Notes: a model not told the origin generated them from the letters alone. A DNA stretch of 64,000 bases from Sphaerisporangium krabiense (GCF_014200435.1 NZ_JACHBR010000002.1:1371001-1435000); one strand, 5' to 3'; shown: positions 7,805 to 16,931, counted from the first letter of the stretch. Numbers and translations are program-made.

Positions 7805-9172
7805 TCAGCTGGCCTGGCTGACCGTCGACATGTTGAAGTCGGGCACGCGCACCGCGGGCATGACCGCCCGGGTGAAGTAGTCGCTCCACTCGCGCGGCAG
7901 CGTGTGCTCCTCGCGTCCGACCTCGGTCATCCTGTCCAGCAGGCCGACCGGGCTCTCGTTGAAGCGGAAGTTGTTGACCTCGCCGACCACCTCGCCCTTC
8001 TCGACGAGGTACACCCCGTCGCGGGTCAGGCCGGTCAGCAGCAGCGTCTGCGGGTCCACCTCGCGGATGTACCACAGGCAGGTCAGCAGCAGGCCGCGCT
8101 CGGTCGAGGCGACCATCTCGTCCAGCGACCGCCCGCCCTCCGGGCCCCTCATGATCAGGTTGTCGATCGCCGGGGTCGCGGCCAGGCCCGTCAGCTCGGC
8201 GGAGTGGCGGGTCTGCAGCAGCGCCGCCAGCGAGCCGTCGTGGATCCAGTCGGTCGGCGACAGCGGCAGGCCGTTGTCGAACACCGACCGCTGCCGGCCG
8301 CCCGCGTGCGCGATCACGAACGGCGCGCACTGGATGCCCGCGGCCCCGGGGTCGCTGGAGAGCCGCACCGGCGACTCGGACAGGGACTCGCCCACGCGGG
8401 TGCCGCCGCCCGGCTTGGAGAACACGGTGCGCCCGTCGGCCGCGTCCCTCGCGCCGGCCGACCAGTACAGGTAGATCATCAGGTCGGCGACCGACGACGG
8501 CGGGATCAGCGTCTCGTACCGGCCCGGAGGCAGGTCCAGGCGGCGCTTGGCCCAGTCCAGGCGGCGCGCCAGCCCGGCGTCCAGCGCCGCGACGTCGACG
8601 TCGGAGAAGTCCCGCGTGGCCACGCCCGCCCAGGCCGAACGGGTCATGTCCGGCGACTTGGCGTTCAGCTCCAGGCGGCCGGTCGGCTGGTCGTGGCGCA
8701 GGCGAAGGCCCGAGGACGAGCCGAGGAACGTCGTGGTGAGCAGATGCTCGGCGAAGCCGTACAGCTTGCGGTTGGCCGTCTCGGCCACCGCGAACGTCTC
8801 GCCGAGGGCCGGGGCGAACGCCGAGAACACCGCGATCGAGGTCGGCTCGGCCGGCGCGTCCCAGTCGGGCGACACCGCGGGCCCGACCAGCGGGCGGGCG
8901 TCCTCGGCCGGAGGGGCCTCGCGCGAGGCCAGATCCGCCGCGGCCACCACGTCGGCGAGCTGGCCGGGACGCACGGCCGTCCGCGAGACCACGCCGACGC
9001 CCTGCCCGGTCACCGAGATCACGGTGAGGCGCGAGGACCGGGTGACCCCGTTGGTGGTGAGCGTGTTGCCGGCGTAGCGGAGGTTCGCCGTGGACCCCTC
9101 GTCGACGATCACGACGCAGTCGTCGGCCTTGCTGAGGGCAAGGGCGCGCTCGACGGTCTCCTGCGGAGTCAC
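7805..9172 (-). CDS. TldE/PmbA-type metallopeptidase subunit
   Basis: 455 residues, partner of TldD. In enterobacteria the TldD/TldE heterodimer is a zinc protease that unfolds and processes modified peptides. This subunit lacks the HExxxH motif, as TldE proteins do. The start is set at GTG 9172, where GTGA overlaps the tldD stop by four bases and AGGAGGG lies upstream; longer in-frame starts are unlikely. The C-terminal part (GGTRVGESLSESPVRLSSDP, SVFDNGLPLS) matches the modulator-of-gyrase fold. The pair is cytoplasmic and translationally coupled. Confidence 0.85.
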   Translation of the reverse strand: MTPQETVERALALSKADDCVVIVDEGSTANLRYAGNTLTTNGVTRSSRLTVISVTGQGVGVVSRTAVRPGQLADVVAAADLASREAPPAEDARPLVGPAVSPDWDAPAEPTSIAVFSAFAPALGETFAVAETANRKLYGFAEHLLTTTFLGSSSGLRLRHDQPTGRLELNAKSPDMTRSAWAGVATRDFSDVDVAALDAGLARRLDWAKRRLDLPPGRYETLIPPSSVADLMIYLYWSAGARDAADGRTVFSKPGGGTRVGESLSESPVRLSSDPGAAGIQCAPFVIAHAGGRQRSVFDNGLPLSPTDWIHDGSLAALLQTRHSAELTGLAATPAIDNLIMRGPEGGRSLDEMVASTERGLLLTCLWYIREVDPQTLLLTGLTRDGVYLVEKGEVVGEVNNFRFNESPVGLLDRMTEVGREEHTLPREWSDYFTRAVMPAVRVPDFNMSTVSQAS

Positions 9173-10668
9173 TTTCCACCCTCCTGAACGGTGTTGAGAA
9201 TCTTGACCCCGCGGAACAGCGCGGACGGGCACCCGTGGCTGACCGGCGCCACCTGCCCCGGCTGGCCCTTGCCGCAGTTCATCGCGCCGCCCAGCACGTA
9301 GGTCTGCGGGCCGCCGACCGCCTCCATGGACCGCCAGAAGTCGGTGGTCGTCGCCTGGTAGGCGACGTCGCGCACCTGGCCGGTGACCCGGCCGTTCTCG
9401 ATGAGGTAGAAGCGCTGGCCCGTGAACTGGAAGTTGTAGCGCTGCATGTCGATGGACCAGCTCTTGTCGCCCAGGATGAACAGGCCGCGCTCCACGCGCG
9501 AGATCAGCTCCTCGGTCGAGGGGCCGTCACCGGCGGGCAGCAGCGACACGTTGGCCATGCGCTGGATAGGGACGTGCCCGGGGGAGTCGGCGAACGCGCA
9601 CCCGTTGGAGGACCCGAGGCCCTTCAGCAGCGCCATGCGCCGGTCGAGCTGGTAGCCCACCAGCCGCCCCTCGCGCACGATGTCGAACCGCCGCGTCGCC
9701 ACGCCCTCGTCGTCGTAGCCGATCGTGGCCAGTCCGTGCTCGGCGGTGCGGTCGCCGGTGACGTTCATGATCGGCGAGCCGTACTGCAGCGTGCCGAGCT
9801 TGTCGAAGGTCGCGAAGCTCGTGCCCGCGTACGCCGCCTCGTAGCCGAGCGCCCGGTCCAGCTCGGTGGCGTGCCCGATGGACTCGTGGATGGTCAGCCA
9901 CAGGTTGGACGGGTGGATGACCAGGTCGTACGGCCCGGCCTCGACCGAGGGGGCCTTGAGCTTCTCCTCCAGCAGCTCGGGCAGCAGCGCGACCTCCGAC
10001 GGGAAGTCCCAGCCGGTGCCGGTGAGGTACTCGTAGCCGCGCCCCGCGGGCGGGGCCAGCGTGCGCATGTCGTCGAAGCGGCCCTCGGCCGCCCGCATCG
10101 CGGTGAGGACCGGGTGGGTCCTGACCCGCTGCTGCGTGGTGTCGGTGCCGGCGGTGTCGGCGTAGAACTTCTGCTCCTTGACCTGCATGAGAGAGGCGGC
10201 GACGTGGTCGACGCGCGGATCCTTCAGCAGGCCGGCCGACCAGTCGGCCAGCAGCGCCACCTTCTCCTTCAGCGGCACGGAGAAGGGGTCGACCTCGTAG
10301 GACGACACCCAGGTGGCGCCGGCGTGGACCGGCTCCGGCGCGAGCTCGACCGGCTCGCGGTTCACGGCGGCGGCGACCCTGGCCACCTCGACGGCCTGCT
10401 CGGCCACCGCCGCGGCCGCCTCCGGGGTCAGCTCGATGCCGGCGGCGAAGCCCCACGTGCCGTCGCGGATCACCCGCACGGCGTAGCCGAGGTCGTCGGC
10501 GTCCATGGAGCCCTCTAGCCGGGCGTCGAAAAGGTTCAGGGTTTCGCCACGCACCCGCTCCAGCCGGAAGTCGGCGTGCTCGGCGCCCAGGTCGCGGGCA
10601 CGCTGCAGGGCCGCGTCCGCCAATTGCCTCAGGGGCAGGGCGAGAAAGTCGGGATCGATCTGGCGCAT
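9169..10668 (-). CDS. tldD: TldD family metalloprotease, catalytic subunit
   Basis: 499 residues with the zinc-binding HESIGH motif (in WLTIHESIGHATELDRAL), followed by the glycine-rich C-terminal region of TldD. First gene of the tldD-tldE pair. I place the start at 10668 rather than 10674 because TAGGAT (10681-10676 on the minus strand) ends exactly seven bases before this ATG, a leaderless arrangement seen repeatedly in this window. The natural substrate in this organism is unknown; in other bacteria the complex matures ribosomally made peptides or degrades CcdA. No such peptide gene is adjacent. Confidence 0.88.
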   Translation of the reverse strand: MRQIDPDFLALPLRQLADAALQRARDLGAEHADFRLERVRGETLNLFDARLEGSMDADDLGYAVRVIRDGTWGFAAGIELTPEAAAAVAEQAVEVARVAAAVNREPVELAPEPVHAGATWVSSYEVDPFSVPLKEKVALLADWSAGLLKDPRVDHVAASLMQVKEQKFYADTAGTDTTQQRVRTHPVLTAMRAAEGRFDDMRTLAPPAGRGYEYLTGTGWDFPSEVALLPELLEEKLKAPSVEAGPYDLVIHPSNLWLTIHESIGHATELDRALGYEAAYAGTSFATFDKLGTLQYGSPIMNVTGDRTAEHGLATIGYDDEGVATRRFDIVREGRLVGYQLDRRMALLKGLGSSNGCAFADSPGHVPIQRMANVSLLPAGDGPSTEELISRVERGLFILGDKSWSIDMQRYNFQFTGQRFYLIENGRVTGQVRDVAYQATTTDFWRSMEAVGGPQTYVLGGAMNCGKGQPGQVAPVSHGCPSALFRGVKILNTVQEGGK

Positions 10669-10731
10669 GTCCACGATCCTAACCCTGTGATCTTGTGCGG
10701 CGCGGATAAGCGTTTACCTGCGAGTAGGCGA

Positions 10732-10745
10732 TAGCGTCATGGCCA
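10732..10745 (+). promoter_or_regulatory. Leaderless promoter of fabG
   Basis: TAGCGT (10732-10737) followed by 7 bases and the second ATG (10745). The spacing implies transcription starting at the A of that ATG. It also supports MARSVLVTGG as the true N-terminus. Confidence 0.5.
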
Positions 10746-11449
10746 TGGCTCGATCAGTACTCGTAACCGGCGGCAACCGCGGCATCGGCCTCTCGATCGC
10801 CCGCGAGCTGGCCGCCGCCGGTGACGCCGTCGCCGTCACCTACCGCTCCGGGGAGCCTCCCGAGGGGCTGTTCGGCGTGCGGTGCGACGTCACCAGCACG
10901 GAGGACGTGGACACGGCCTTCTCCAAGGCGGAGGCCGAGCACGGGCCCGTCGAGGTCGTCGTCGCCAACGCCGGCGTCACCAGGGACACCCTCCTTCCCC
11001 TCATGAAGGAGGACGACTTCACCGGCGTCCTCGACACCAACCTGACCGGCGCCTTCCGCGTCGCCAAGCGCGCCACCCGGGGCATGCTCCGACTGCGGCG
11101 GGGCCGCGTCATCCTGCTCTCCTCGGTGGTCGCGCTGCTCGGGTCGGCCGGCCAGACCAACTACGCCGCCTCCAAGGCCGGCCTCGTCGGCTTCGGCCGG
11201 TCGCTGGCCCGCGAGCTCGGCTCGCGCGGCATCACCGTCAACGTCGTCGCCCCCGGCTTCGTCGAGACCGACATGACCGCCGCGCTGGAGCCCGCGCAGC
11301 AGGAGGCCATCCTCAGGAACGTCCCGCTCGGCCGCGCCGCCACCCCCGCGGACGTCGCCCGGGTGGTCAAGTTCCTGGCGAGCGACGACGCCGCCTACAT
11401 CACCGGGGCCGTGATCCCCGTGGACGGCGGCATGGGAATGGGGCACTGA
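10745..11449 (+). CDS. fabG: 3-oxoacyl-ACP reductase FabG (MabA-like)
   Basis: A short-chain dehydrogenase of 234 residues that reduces 3-oxoacyl-ACP with NADPH in type II fatty-acid synthesis. It has the cofactor loop TGGNRGIG, NAG (VVANAGVT), the catalytic serine in LLSSVV, and the YAASK catalytic pair. It is followed one base later by an InhA/FabI enoyl reductase, the same pair as mycobacterial mabA-inhA and its counterparts in other actinomycetes. This context makes a fatty-acid role much more likely than secondary metabolism. Start at 10745 by family alignment and promoter spacing; 10739 is the alternative. Confidence 0.9.
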   Translation: MARSVLVTGGNRGIGLSIARELAAAGDAVAVTYRSGEPPEGLFGVRCDVTSTEDVDTAFSKAEAEHGPVEVVVANAGVTRDTLLPLMKEDDFTGVLDTNLTGAFRVAKRATRGMLRLRRGRVILLSSVVALLGSAGQTNYAASKAGLVGFGRSLARELGSRGITVNVVAPGFVETDMTAALEPAQQEAILRNVPLGRAATPADVARVVKFLASDDAAYITGAVIPVDGGMGMGH

Positions 11450-11450
11450 C

Positions 11451-12215
11451 ATGGGAATCCTCGACGGCAAACGCCTCCTTGTGACCGGCGTGCTCACCGA
11501 CGCCTCGATCGCCTTCGCCGTGGCGCGGCTCGCCCAGGAGCAGGGGGCCCGCATCGTCCTCACCGGCTTCGGGCGCATGAGCCTGGTCGAGCGCATCGCC
11601 AAGCGCCTGCCCGAGCCGCCGCCGGTCATCGAGCTCGACGTCCAGAACGCCGAGCACCTCGACACGCTGGCCGACCGCGTCGGCGAGCACCTCGACGGCC
11701 TCGACGGCGTCATGCACTCCATCGCCTTCGCCCCGCAGACCGCGCTCGGCGGCAACTTCCTCAACACCACCTGGGAGGACGTCGCCACCGCCGTCCAGGT
11801 CTCCACCTTCTCCTTCAAGTCGCTGGCCGTCGCGTGCCTGCCCCTGATGAAGGAAGGGGGCGCGGTCGTCGGCCTCGACTTCGACGCCTCCAAGGCGTGG
11901 CCGGTCTACGACTGGATGGGCGTGGCCAAGGCCGGCCTGGAGTCCTGCTCGCGGTACCTGGCGCGCGACCTCGCCAAGCACGGCATCCGGGTGAACCTGG
12001 TGGCGGCGGGCCCGCTGCGCACCATGGCCGCCAAGAGCATCCCCGGCTTCAAGGAGTTCGAGGACAGCTGGCCCGCCAAGGCGCCGCTCGGGTGGGACCT
12101 GACCGACACCGAGCCCACCGCCAAGGCGTGCGTCGCCCTGCTGTCGGACTGGTTCCCCGCCACCACCGGCGAGATCGTCCACGTCGACGGCGGCGTCCAC
12201 GCCGTCGGCGGCTGA
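11451..12215 (+). CDS. fabI: Enoyl-ACP reductase (FabI/InhA)
   Basis: A 254-residue NADH-dependent enoyl-ACP reductase, the last step of each elongation cycle. It is closest in pattern to InhA: GKRLLVTGVLTDASIAFAVA at the N-terminus, MHSIAFAP, Tyr153 and Lys160 in YDWMGVAKAGLES (same spacing as InhA Tyr158/Lys165), and the substrate loop after NLVAAGPLRTMAAKSIPGF. The gene begins one base after the fabG stop, so the two are one operon. InhA-type inhibitors act on this family. Cytoplasmic tetramer expected. Confidence 0.93.
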   Translation: MGILDGKRLLVTGVLTDASIAFAVARLAQEQGARIVLTGFGRMSLVERIAKRLPEPPPVIELDVQNAEHLDTLADRVGEHLDGLDGVMHSIAFAPQTALGGNFLNTTWEDVATAVQVSTFSFKSLAVACLPLMKEGGAVVGLDFDASKAWPVYDWMGVAKAGLESCSRYLARDLAKHGIRVNLVAAGPLRTMAAKSIPGFKEFEDSWPAKAPLGWDLTDTEPTAKACVALLSDWFPATTGEIVHVDGGVHAVGG

Positions 12216-12253
12216 CCCTCCGACGCCTCCGACGCGGGGCGCCGCGCCCGGCC

Positions 12254-13309
12254 TCAGGCCAGGCGGCGGTGCCCCGCGTCCGTCATTCCGAGGCCCTCCA
12301 GGGGGATCGTGCGCGGCCGGTCGCCGCGCCTGCGCGCCTGCGCGACGCGCGCGGCGAGGATCGCCGAGGCCAGCAGCACCGCGGTCAGGATCGTGCCCGC
12401 GGCGTCCTGCGGCGGCCTGCCGGCCACGACCCGATGTCCGCCGCGCGACAGCGCGGGCAGGGACTGCCCCGGCCACAGGGGCATGATCGGCGGGGCGTCC
12501 ACGTCGGCGGCCGGGCCGGTGGAGCGCCTTACCGGCGGCATCACCACGGCGCCGCCCCGCGCCCCCGCGCCGGGATGCCGCGAGGGGACGGCGGTCTCCC
12601 ACGCCGGGCGCCGCGGCCGCTCGGTGTCCTGGGGCCCCGCCGGGGCGGGCGGCACGGAGGCGGGCACCGGTGTGGAACGGTCCCGGGCGGCGGGGGGCGG
12701 GGCGGGGGAGGGCTCCGCCGCGCACTCGGCGGGGGCGAGCACCGGCGGGCAGGTGATCTCGACGGGCACCTCGGGCACGTCCACGTCCACGGTCGGCACG
12801 TCCCAGCCGGCGGACGGGCTCGGCGAGGGCTCGGGCGCGGGAGTGTCGGACGGAGGAGCGGCCGGGGACGGCGGGCCGTTCAGCAACTGCTCAGCCGTGT
12901 CCGCGACCTTGCGGGTCACCCGGTCCAGCGCGCCGGTCAGCCGACCGACCCCGCCCGCGGCGCCGTCCGGGTCTCCGGCCGCATCGTCGGGGGCGTCTCC
13001 GGCAGGACCACCGGCCGCCTCTCCGTCCGTACCGCCGGTCACAGGGCCGGCCATGGCACCGGTCACGGCACCGGTCGTACTACCGGTCACGGCACCGGTC
13101 GTGCCGCCGGTCATAGGGCCGGTCGTGCCGCCGGTCATGGGGCCGGAAGGGCCGCACGGGTCGCCGCCGTGGCCGGAGGCCGGGGCGCCGCCGTCGCAGG
13201 CGGGCGGACGCGCCGCCGCGGCCGCCGCGGGCGCCGCCAGCAGTGCCGCCACCCCGGTCAGCGCCAGCGTGAGCGCCCCCGCCGACACCGCGGCCGTGCC
13301 CTTGCGCAT
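12254..13309 (-). CDS. Secreted, repeat-rich, C-terminally anchored protein of unknown function
   Basis: 351 residues. An ATG at 13309 after GGAGGG gives a clear Sec signal peptide (MRKGTAAVSAGALTLALTGV, cleavage near AAAAARP). Next comes an octapeptide repeat region of five degenerate units (GPMTGGTT, GAVTGSTT, GAVTGAMA, GPVTGGTD), a small acidic segment, a long proline-rich linker, a single C-terminal helix (GTILTAVLLASAILAARVA) and a short basic cytoplasmic tail. Cysteines occur in two places (ACDGG-DPC and ITCPPVLAPAEC). No enzyme domain and no LPXTG sorting motif. Probably a cell-surface stalk protein; function unknown. Confidence 0.6.
   Translation of the reverse strand: MRKGTAAVSAGALTLALTGVAALLAAPAAAAAARPPACDGGAPASGHGGDPCGPSGPMTGGTTGPMTGGTTGAVTGSTTGAVTGAMAGPVTGGTDGEAAGGPAGDAPDDAAGDPDGAAGGVGRLTGALDRVTRKVADTAEQLLNGPPSPAAPPSDTPAPEPSPSPSAGWDVPTVDVDVPEVPVEITCPPVLAPAECAAEPSPAPPPAARDRSTPVPASVPPAPAGPQDTERPRRPAWETAVPSRHPGAGARGGAVVMPPVRRSTGPAADVDAPPIMPLWPGQSLPALSRGGHRVVAGRPPQDAAGTILTAVLLASAILAARVAQARRRGDRPRTIPLEGLGMTDAGHRRLA
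13033..13150 (-). repeat. 24-bp coding tandem repeat
   Basis: About five copies of a 24-bp unit built on GCCGGTCATGGGGCCGGT-like sequence inside the secreted-protein gene, coding the octapeptide GPMTGGTT. In-frame unit length means copy number can change without frameshift. Confidence 0.7.
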
Positions 13310-13530
13310 TCTTCGCCCTCCATCGTCATCGCGTCCGCGGCGGCACGCCCGGGCCCCGCGACACCTCGACAATCGTGTAACGTCACGCCGGTCATTCCAG
13401 TAAAAGGTGCGATTCGGTACCGACTAGTGATACGCGAACCGGGCTCCCGTTCGCCGCGCCGGACGACGCCCGGAGCCGCCGGCCCACGCCTCACTACGCT
13501 AGGCCCCGCCGGGCGACACGGCACCGCCTT

Positions 13531-13720
13531 CAGCCAGAGCCGAACCCTTCAACCGAAGCCGAGACCTTCGGCCGGAGGCGAGATAGATCTTCCGGAGGCG
13601 AGACCTTCGACCGAAGCCGAGTCCTTCAGCCGGAGCGGGACCTCCCGCCGGTCCGGGACCCTCAGCCCGGCAGAGCCCTTCCGCCGGAGGCCGGGACGTC
13701 TAGTCGGAGGCCGAGACGTC
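13531..13720. repeat. Degenerate ~19-bp tandem repeat
   Basis: Roughly ten units of 16-23 bases related to CAGCCGGAGCCGAGACCTT run from 13531 to 13720. They fill most of the gap before the aldo/keto reductase and continue into its last seven codons. Neighbouring units differ at several bases. The wider gap 13310-13699 holds no gene I can support. Confidence 0.65.
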
Positions 13721-14647
13721 GTCCAGGGCCTCGCGTATCTCCACGGGCAGCGTGAGCGCCTCGGCCTGCAGGATGCCCTTGAGCTGGGCGTGCGTGCGCG
13801 CCCCCACGATCGCGGCCGACACCCCCGGCTGGTCGCGCACCCAGGCCAGCGCCACGGCCAGCGGCGAGACCCCGAGCCCGTCGGCCGCGGTGGTCACCGA
13901 CTCCACGACCCGGCGGCACCGCTCGTCCAGATAGGGCTGGACGAAGTCGGCGAAATGCGGGGTCGCGGCCCGGGAGTCGGCCGGGATGCCCACGCGGTAC
14001 TTGCCGGTCAGCACCCCCCGTCCGAGCGGCGACCAGGCCAGCACGCCCGCGCCCACGTGCTCGGCCGCGGGCAGGACCTCCCGTTCGGCGTCCCTGGCCA
14101 GCAGCGAGTACTCGCTCTGCACCGAGACGATCGGCGCCCGCGCCGGGGCCGACCGCTGCCAGACCCCCGCCGCCGCGAGCTGCCACCCCACGTAGTTGCA
14201 CACCCCGGCGTAGACCGTGCGGCCGGAGGAGACGGCGGTGTCCACCGCGGCCAGCGTCTCCTCCAGCGGGACCTCGGGGTCGAAGGCGTGCAACTGCCAC
14301 AGGTCGACCTCGTCCACGCCGAGACGGTCCAGTGACGCGTCCAGCGCCGCGATGAGGTTCTTGCGGGAGGCGTCGCGCGACCGCGGCCCGTGCGGGGTCA
14401 GCACGGCCTTGGTGGCGACGACCATCTCCGAGCGCGGCACCGAGGTGCGCAGCAGGCGGCCGATCAGGCGCTCGGCGTCCCCGCCCGCGTAGACGTCCGC
14501 GGTGTCGACCAGCGTGCCCCCCGCCTCGGCGAACGCGACGAGCTGCGCGGCGGCCTCCTCGGCTCCGGTGTCCCGCGCCCAGGTCATCGTGCCGAGTCCC
14601 ACACTCGACACGATGAGACCGCTGCGCCCGACCAATCGCTGCTCCAT
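13700..14647 (-). CDS. Aldo/keto reductase
   Basis: A 315-residue NADPH-dependent TIM-barrel oxidoreductase. The catalytic tetrad is visible: Asp and Tyr in [12 protein letters not shown], Lys in VATKA, His in [10 protein letters not shown]. The pattern [18 protein letters not shown] fits the AKR11/YdhF-like branch acting on diverse carbonyls; no specific substrate can be given. The C-terminus (DDVSASD) lies inside the tandem-repeat tract, so its last residues are probably not constrained. TACCCT nine bases before the ATG on the minus strand suggests a promoter with almost no leader. Confidence 0.85.
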   Translation of the reverse strand: MEQRLVGRSGLIVSSVGLGTMTWARDTGAEEAAAQLVAFAEAGGTLVDTADVYAGGDAERLIGRLLRTSVPRSEMVVATKAVLTPHGPRSRDASRKNLIAALDASLDRLGVDEVDLWQLHAFDPEVPLEETLAAVDTAVSSGRTVYAGVCNYVGWQLAAAGVWQRSAPARAPIVSVQSEYSLLARDAEREVLPAAEHVGAGVLAWSPLGRGVLTGKYRVGIPADSRAATPHFADFVQPYLDERCRRVVESVTTAADGLGVSPLAVALAWVRDQPGVSAAIVGARTHAQLKGILQAEALTLPVEIREALDDVSASD

Positions 14648-14793
14648 GATCCGGCCAGGGTACCGTGCCCGGTTCCGCGACCGGCGGCGAAGCCCCAGGA
14701 AGCGAGGCCTGAGCGCCGCCGTGCCGGGATTCCTTCACCGTCTCATCGCCGGGTTCTCACCCTGTGCGGCGCGCCGGGAACGCCGCGCTGCCC

Positions 14794-14799
14794 TAGGCT
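14794..14799 (+). promoter_or_regulatory. -10 box (TAGGCT) of uppP
   Basis: TAGGCT ends ten bases before the uppP ATG, implying a transcript with a leader of about 3 bases. Same hexamer as before mshC and metH. Confidence 0.45.
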
Positions 14800-14809
14800 T
14801 GCGCGCACT

Positions 14810-15631
14810 ATGGACGCACTGCAAGCGATCGTGCTGGGCGTCGTGCAGGGCCTCACCGAGTTCCTGCCGATCTCGAGCTCCGCGCACCTGCTCATCGTTC
14901 CCCGGCTGTTCGGCTGGTCGGACCCGGGCGCCGCCTTCACCGCGGTGATCCAGCTCGGCACCATGCTCGCCGTGGTCATCTACTTCTGGCGCGACATCAC
15001 GCGCATCCTCTGGACGTGGCTGCGCAGCCTGTGGACGCCGGAGTTGCGCGGCGAGATGGACGCGCGCATGGGGTGGTACATCGGGCTGGGGACGATCCCG
15101 CTCGGCCTGCTCGGGGTGGTGTTCAAGGACGCGATCGAGGGCCCGGCGCGCAACCTGTGGCTCAACGCCACCGTGCTGATCGTCTTCGGCCTGCTGCTCC
15201 TGCTGGCCGAGCAGGTCGGCCGCCAGCGGACCGCGATCGAGTCGCTCACCCTGCGGGACGGGCTGATCATCGGCGGTTTCCAGGCGCTGGCCCTGATGCC
15301 CGGCGCCTCACGCTCGGGGTCCACGATCACCGGCGGGCTGTTCCTGGGCTTCACCCGGGAGGCGGCGGCGCGGTACTCGTTCCTGCTGTCGATCCCGGCC
15401 GTGGTGCTGTCGGGGCTGTTCGAGATGCGCGACATCGGCGCGGGCGGCGGCCCCGACCCGGTGCCGACGTTGATCGCCACCGTGGTGTCCTTCGCGGTCG
15501 GGTACGCCTCCATCGCCTGGCTGCTGCGCTACATCACCCGCCACTCCATGATGATCTTCGTCACCTATCGCGTCTTCATTGGCGCGTTCCTGCTGACTCT
15601 CCTGTCCCTAGGTGTGATCACGGCCCAATAA
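14810..15631 (+). CDS. uppP: Undecaprenyl-diphosphatase UppP (BacA)
   Basis: A 273-residue integral membrane enzyme that dephosphorylates undecaprenyl diphosphate so the lipid carrier of cell-wall synthesis can be reused; overproduction gives bacitracin resistance in other bacteria. Both family signatures are present: [17 protein letters not shown] near the N-terminus and [18 protein letters not shown] in the middle, with about eight hydrophobic helices. The ATG at 14810 matches the family start. Its TAA stop overlaps the promoter box of the next gene, so the downstream genes can be transcribed separately as well as by read-through. Confidence 0.95.
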   Translation: MDALQAIVLGVVQGLTEFLPISSSAHLLIVPRLFGWSDPGAAFTAVIQLGTMLAVVIYFWRDITRILWTWLRSLWTPELRGEMDARMGWYIGLGTIPLGLLGVVFKDAIEGPARNLWLNATVLIVFGLLLLLAEQVGRQRTAIESLTLRDGLIIGGFQALALMPGASRSGSTITGGLFLGFTREAAARYSFLLSIPAVVLSGLFEMRDIGAGGGPDPVPTLIATVVSFAVGYASIAWLLRYITRHSMMIFVTYRVFIGAFLLTLLSLGVITAQ

Positions 15632-15642
15632 GCTTGGGTTTG
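15629..15642 (+). promoter_or_regulatory. Leaderless promoter made from the uppP stop codon
   Basis: TAAGCT (15629-15634) begins with the uppP TAA stop, then 7 bases, then the GTG start of the phosphatase gene. Spacing fits a leaderless transcript. Confidence 0.45.
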
Positions 15643-16355
15643 TGACCACTTTGCTTCTGGTGCGGCACGGCCTCACGGACATGACGGGCCCCGTGCTCGC
15701 CGGCTGGACGCCGGGGGTCCACCTGAGCGAGCGTGGCCGCGCCCAGGCCGAGGCCCTGGCCGCGCGGCTCGCGTCCCTGCCGCTGGACGCCGTCGTGTCC
15801 AGCCCGCTGGAGCGCTGCCAGGAGACCGCCGCCGCGATCCTCCGGGGACGTGACGGAGTCAAGATCGAGACCGACGAGCGTTTCGGCGAGTGCGGGTACG
15901 GCGATTGGACGGGCCGGCCGCTGAAGGAGCTGGCGAAGGAACCCCTGTGGCGGGTGGTCCAGCAGCATCCGAGCGCGGCCGTGTTCCCCGGCGGTGAATC
16001 GCTCGCGGGCGTGCAGCGCCGCGCGGTCGCCGCGGTGCGGCACTGGAACGCCAAGCTCGGGGACGACGCCGTCTACCTGGTGTGCAGCCACGGCGACGTG
16101 ATCAAGGCGATCGTGGCCGACGCGATGGGCGTCCACCTGGACCAGTTCCAGCGCGTCACCGCCGACCCCGCCTCGCTCACCGCGATCCGGTACACCCCTT
16201 TGCGGCCGTTCGTTCTACGAGTGAATGATGTGGGCGGCGGAGTGGAGAACCTCATCCCGCCACCGCCGCCGCCCGAGGGTTCGGAGCAGGAAGACGGGGG
16301 AGAAAATTCCACCGAGAGCGACGCCGCTGTCGGCGGCGGAGCCGGGACCACGTAA
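15642..16355 (+). CDS. Histidine phosphatase, MSMEG_4193 family
   Basis: A 237-residue phosphoglycerate-mutase-fold phosphatase. It has the phosphohistidine motif LVRHG (His9), the second histidine in VCSHGD, and the usual SSPLERCQETA. The gene order after it (DUF3090, SCO1664-like, then mshC) is a conserved actinobacterial neighbourhood and identifies the family better than sequence alone. The C-terminal 35 residues are a proline- and glycine-rich disordered tail. Substrate unknown. GTG start with no ribosome site, fitting leaderless translation. Confidence 0.85.
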   Translation: MTTLLLVRHGLTDMTGPVLAGWTPGVHLSERGRAQAEALAARLASLPLDAVVSSPLERCQETAAAILRGRDGVKIETDERFGECGYGDWTGRPLKELAKEPLWRVVQQHPSAAVFPGGESLAGVQRRAVAAVRHWNAKLGDDAVYLVCSHGDVIKAIVADAMGVHLDQFQRVTADPASLTAIRYTPLRPFVLRVNDVGGGVENLIPPPPPPEGSEQEDGGENSTESDAAVGGGAGTT

Positions 16356-16365
16356 GGTCGGGCTA
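16353..16365 (+). promoter_or_regulatory. Leaderless promoter embedded in a stop codon (DUF3090)
   Basis: TAAGGT (16353-16358) starts with the TAA stop of the phosphatase, followed by six bases and the ATG of the DUF3090 gene. Same design as the promoter one gene upstream. Confidence 0.45.
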
Positions 16366-16931
16366 TGCCGGTCTTCGACTACGATCCGCCAGAGAGGTTC
16401 GTGGCCGGTGCCGTTGGGCAACCGGGATCACGCGCCTTCTTTCTGCAAGCCCGTGGTCAGGGGCGCGTCACGACCGTGGGGCTGGAGAAGTTCCAGGTCG
16501 CCGTCCTCGCCGATCGGCTCGACGAGCTGCTCGACGAGGTGTTGCGCCGCAGTGGCGGCACCGCTCCCGTGCCCGCGATGGCGCCGGTCGAGCTCGCCGA
16601 CAAGGCCCCCCTGGACCTGCCCATCGAGGAGGACTTCCGGGTCGGCACCATGGCGCTGGCGTGGGACCCCGACACCGCCCAGGTCGTCATCGAGGCCCAG
16701 GAGGCCGGCGCCGACGACGAGGAGGAGGAGCAGGCCGAGGACGCCCTGGACCACCCCGAGTCCGCGGTCCTGCGGGTCCACATCAGCGCCGCCGCCGCCC
16801 GCGCCTTCACCCAGCGGGCCCTGGAGATCGTCGCCGCCGGCCGGCCGCCCTGCCCGCTGTGCGCGCAGCCGCTCGACGCCGAAGGTCACATCTGCGTCCG
16901 TCTGAACGGCCACCGAGGGGACCGTACGTGA
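16365..16931 (+). CDS. DUF3090 domain protein
   Basis: 188 residues, a family almost confined to actinobacteria. The N-terminal pattern FxPPERFVAGAVGQPGSRAFFLQARG and the C-terminal zinc-knuckle-like CPLCAQPLDAEGHxC are characteristic. The C-terminal cysteines (CPLC and HIC) may bind a metal. An acidic patch (DDEEEEQAEDA) sits in the middle. No function is established. It overlaps the next gene by GTGA, so the two are made together. Confidence 0.85.
   Translation: MPVFDYDPPERFVAGAVGQPGSRAFFLQARGQGRVTTVGLEKFQVAVLADRLDELLDEVLRRSGGTAPVPAMAPVELADKAPLDLPIEEDFRVGTMALAWDPDTAQVVIEAQEAGADDEEEEQAEDALDHPESAVLRVHISAAAARAFTQRALEIVAAGRPPCPLCAQPLDAEGHICVRLNGHRGDRT

Noticed and set aside
13531-13720. CRISPR-like array
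   Set aside because: Units are adjacent and diverged with no unique spacers and no cas genes, so this is a tandem repeat.
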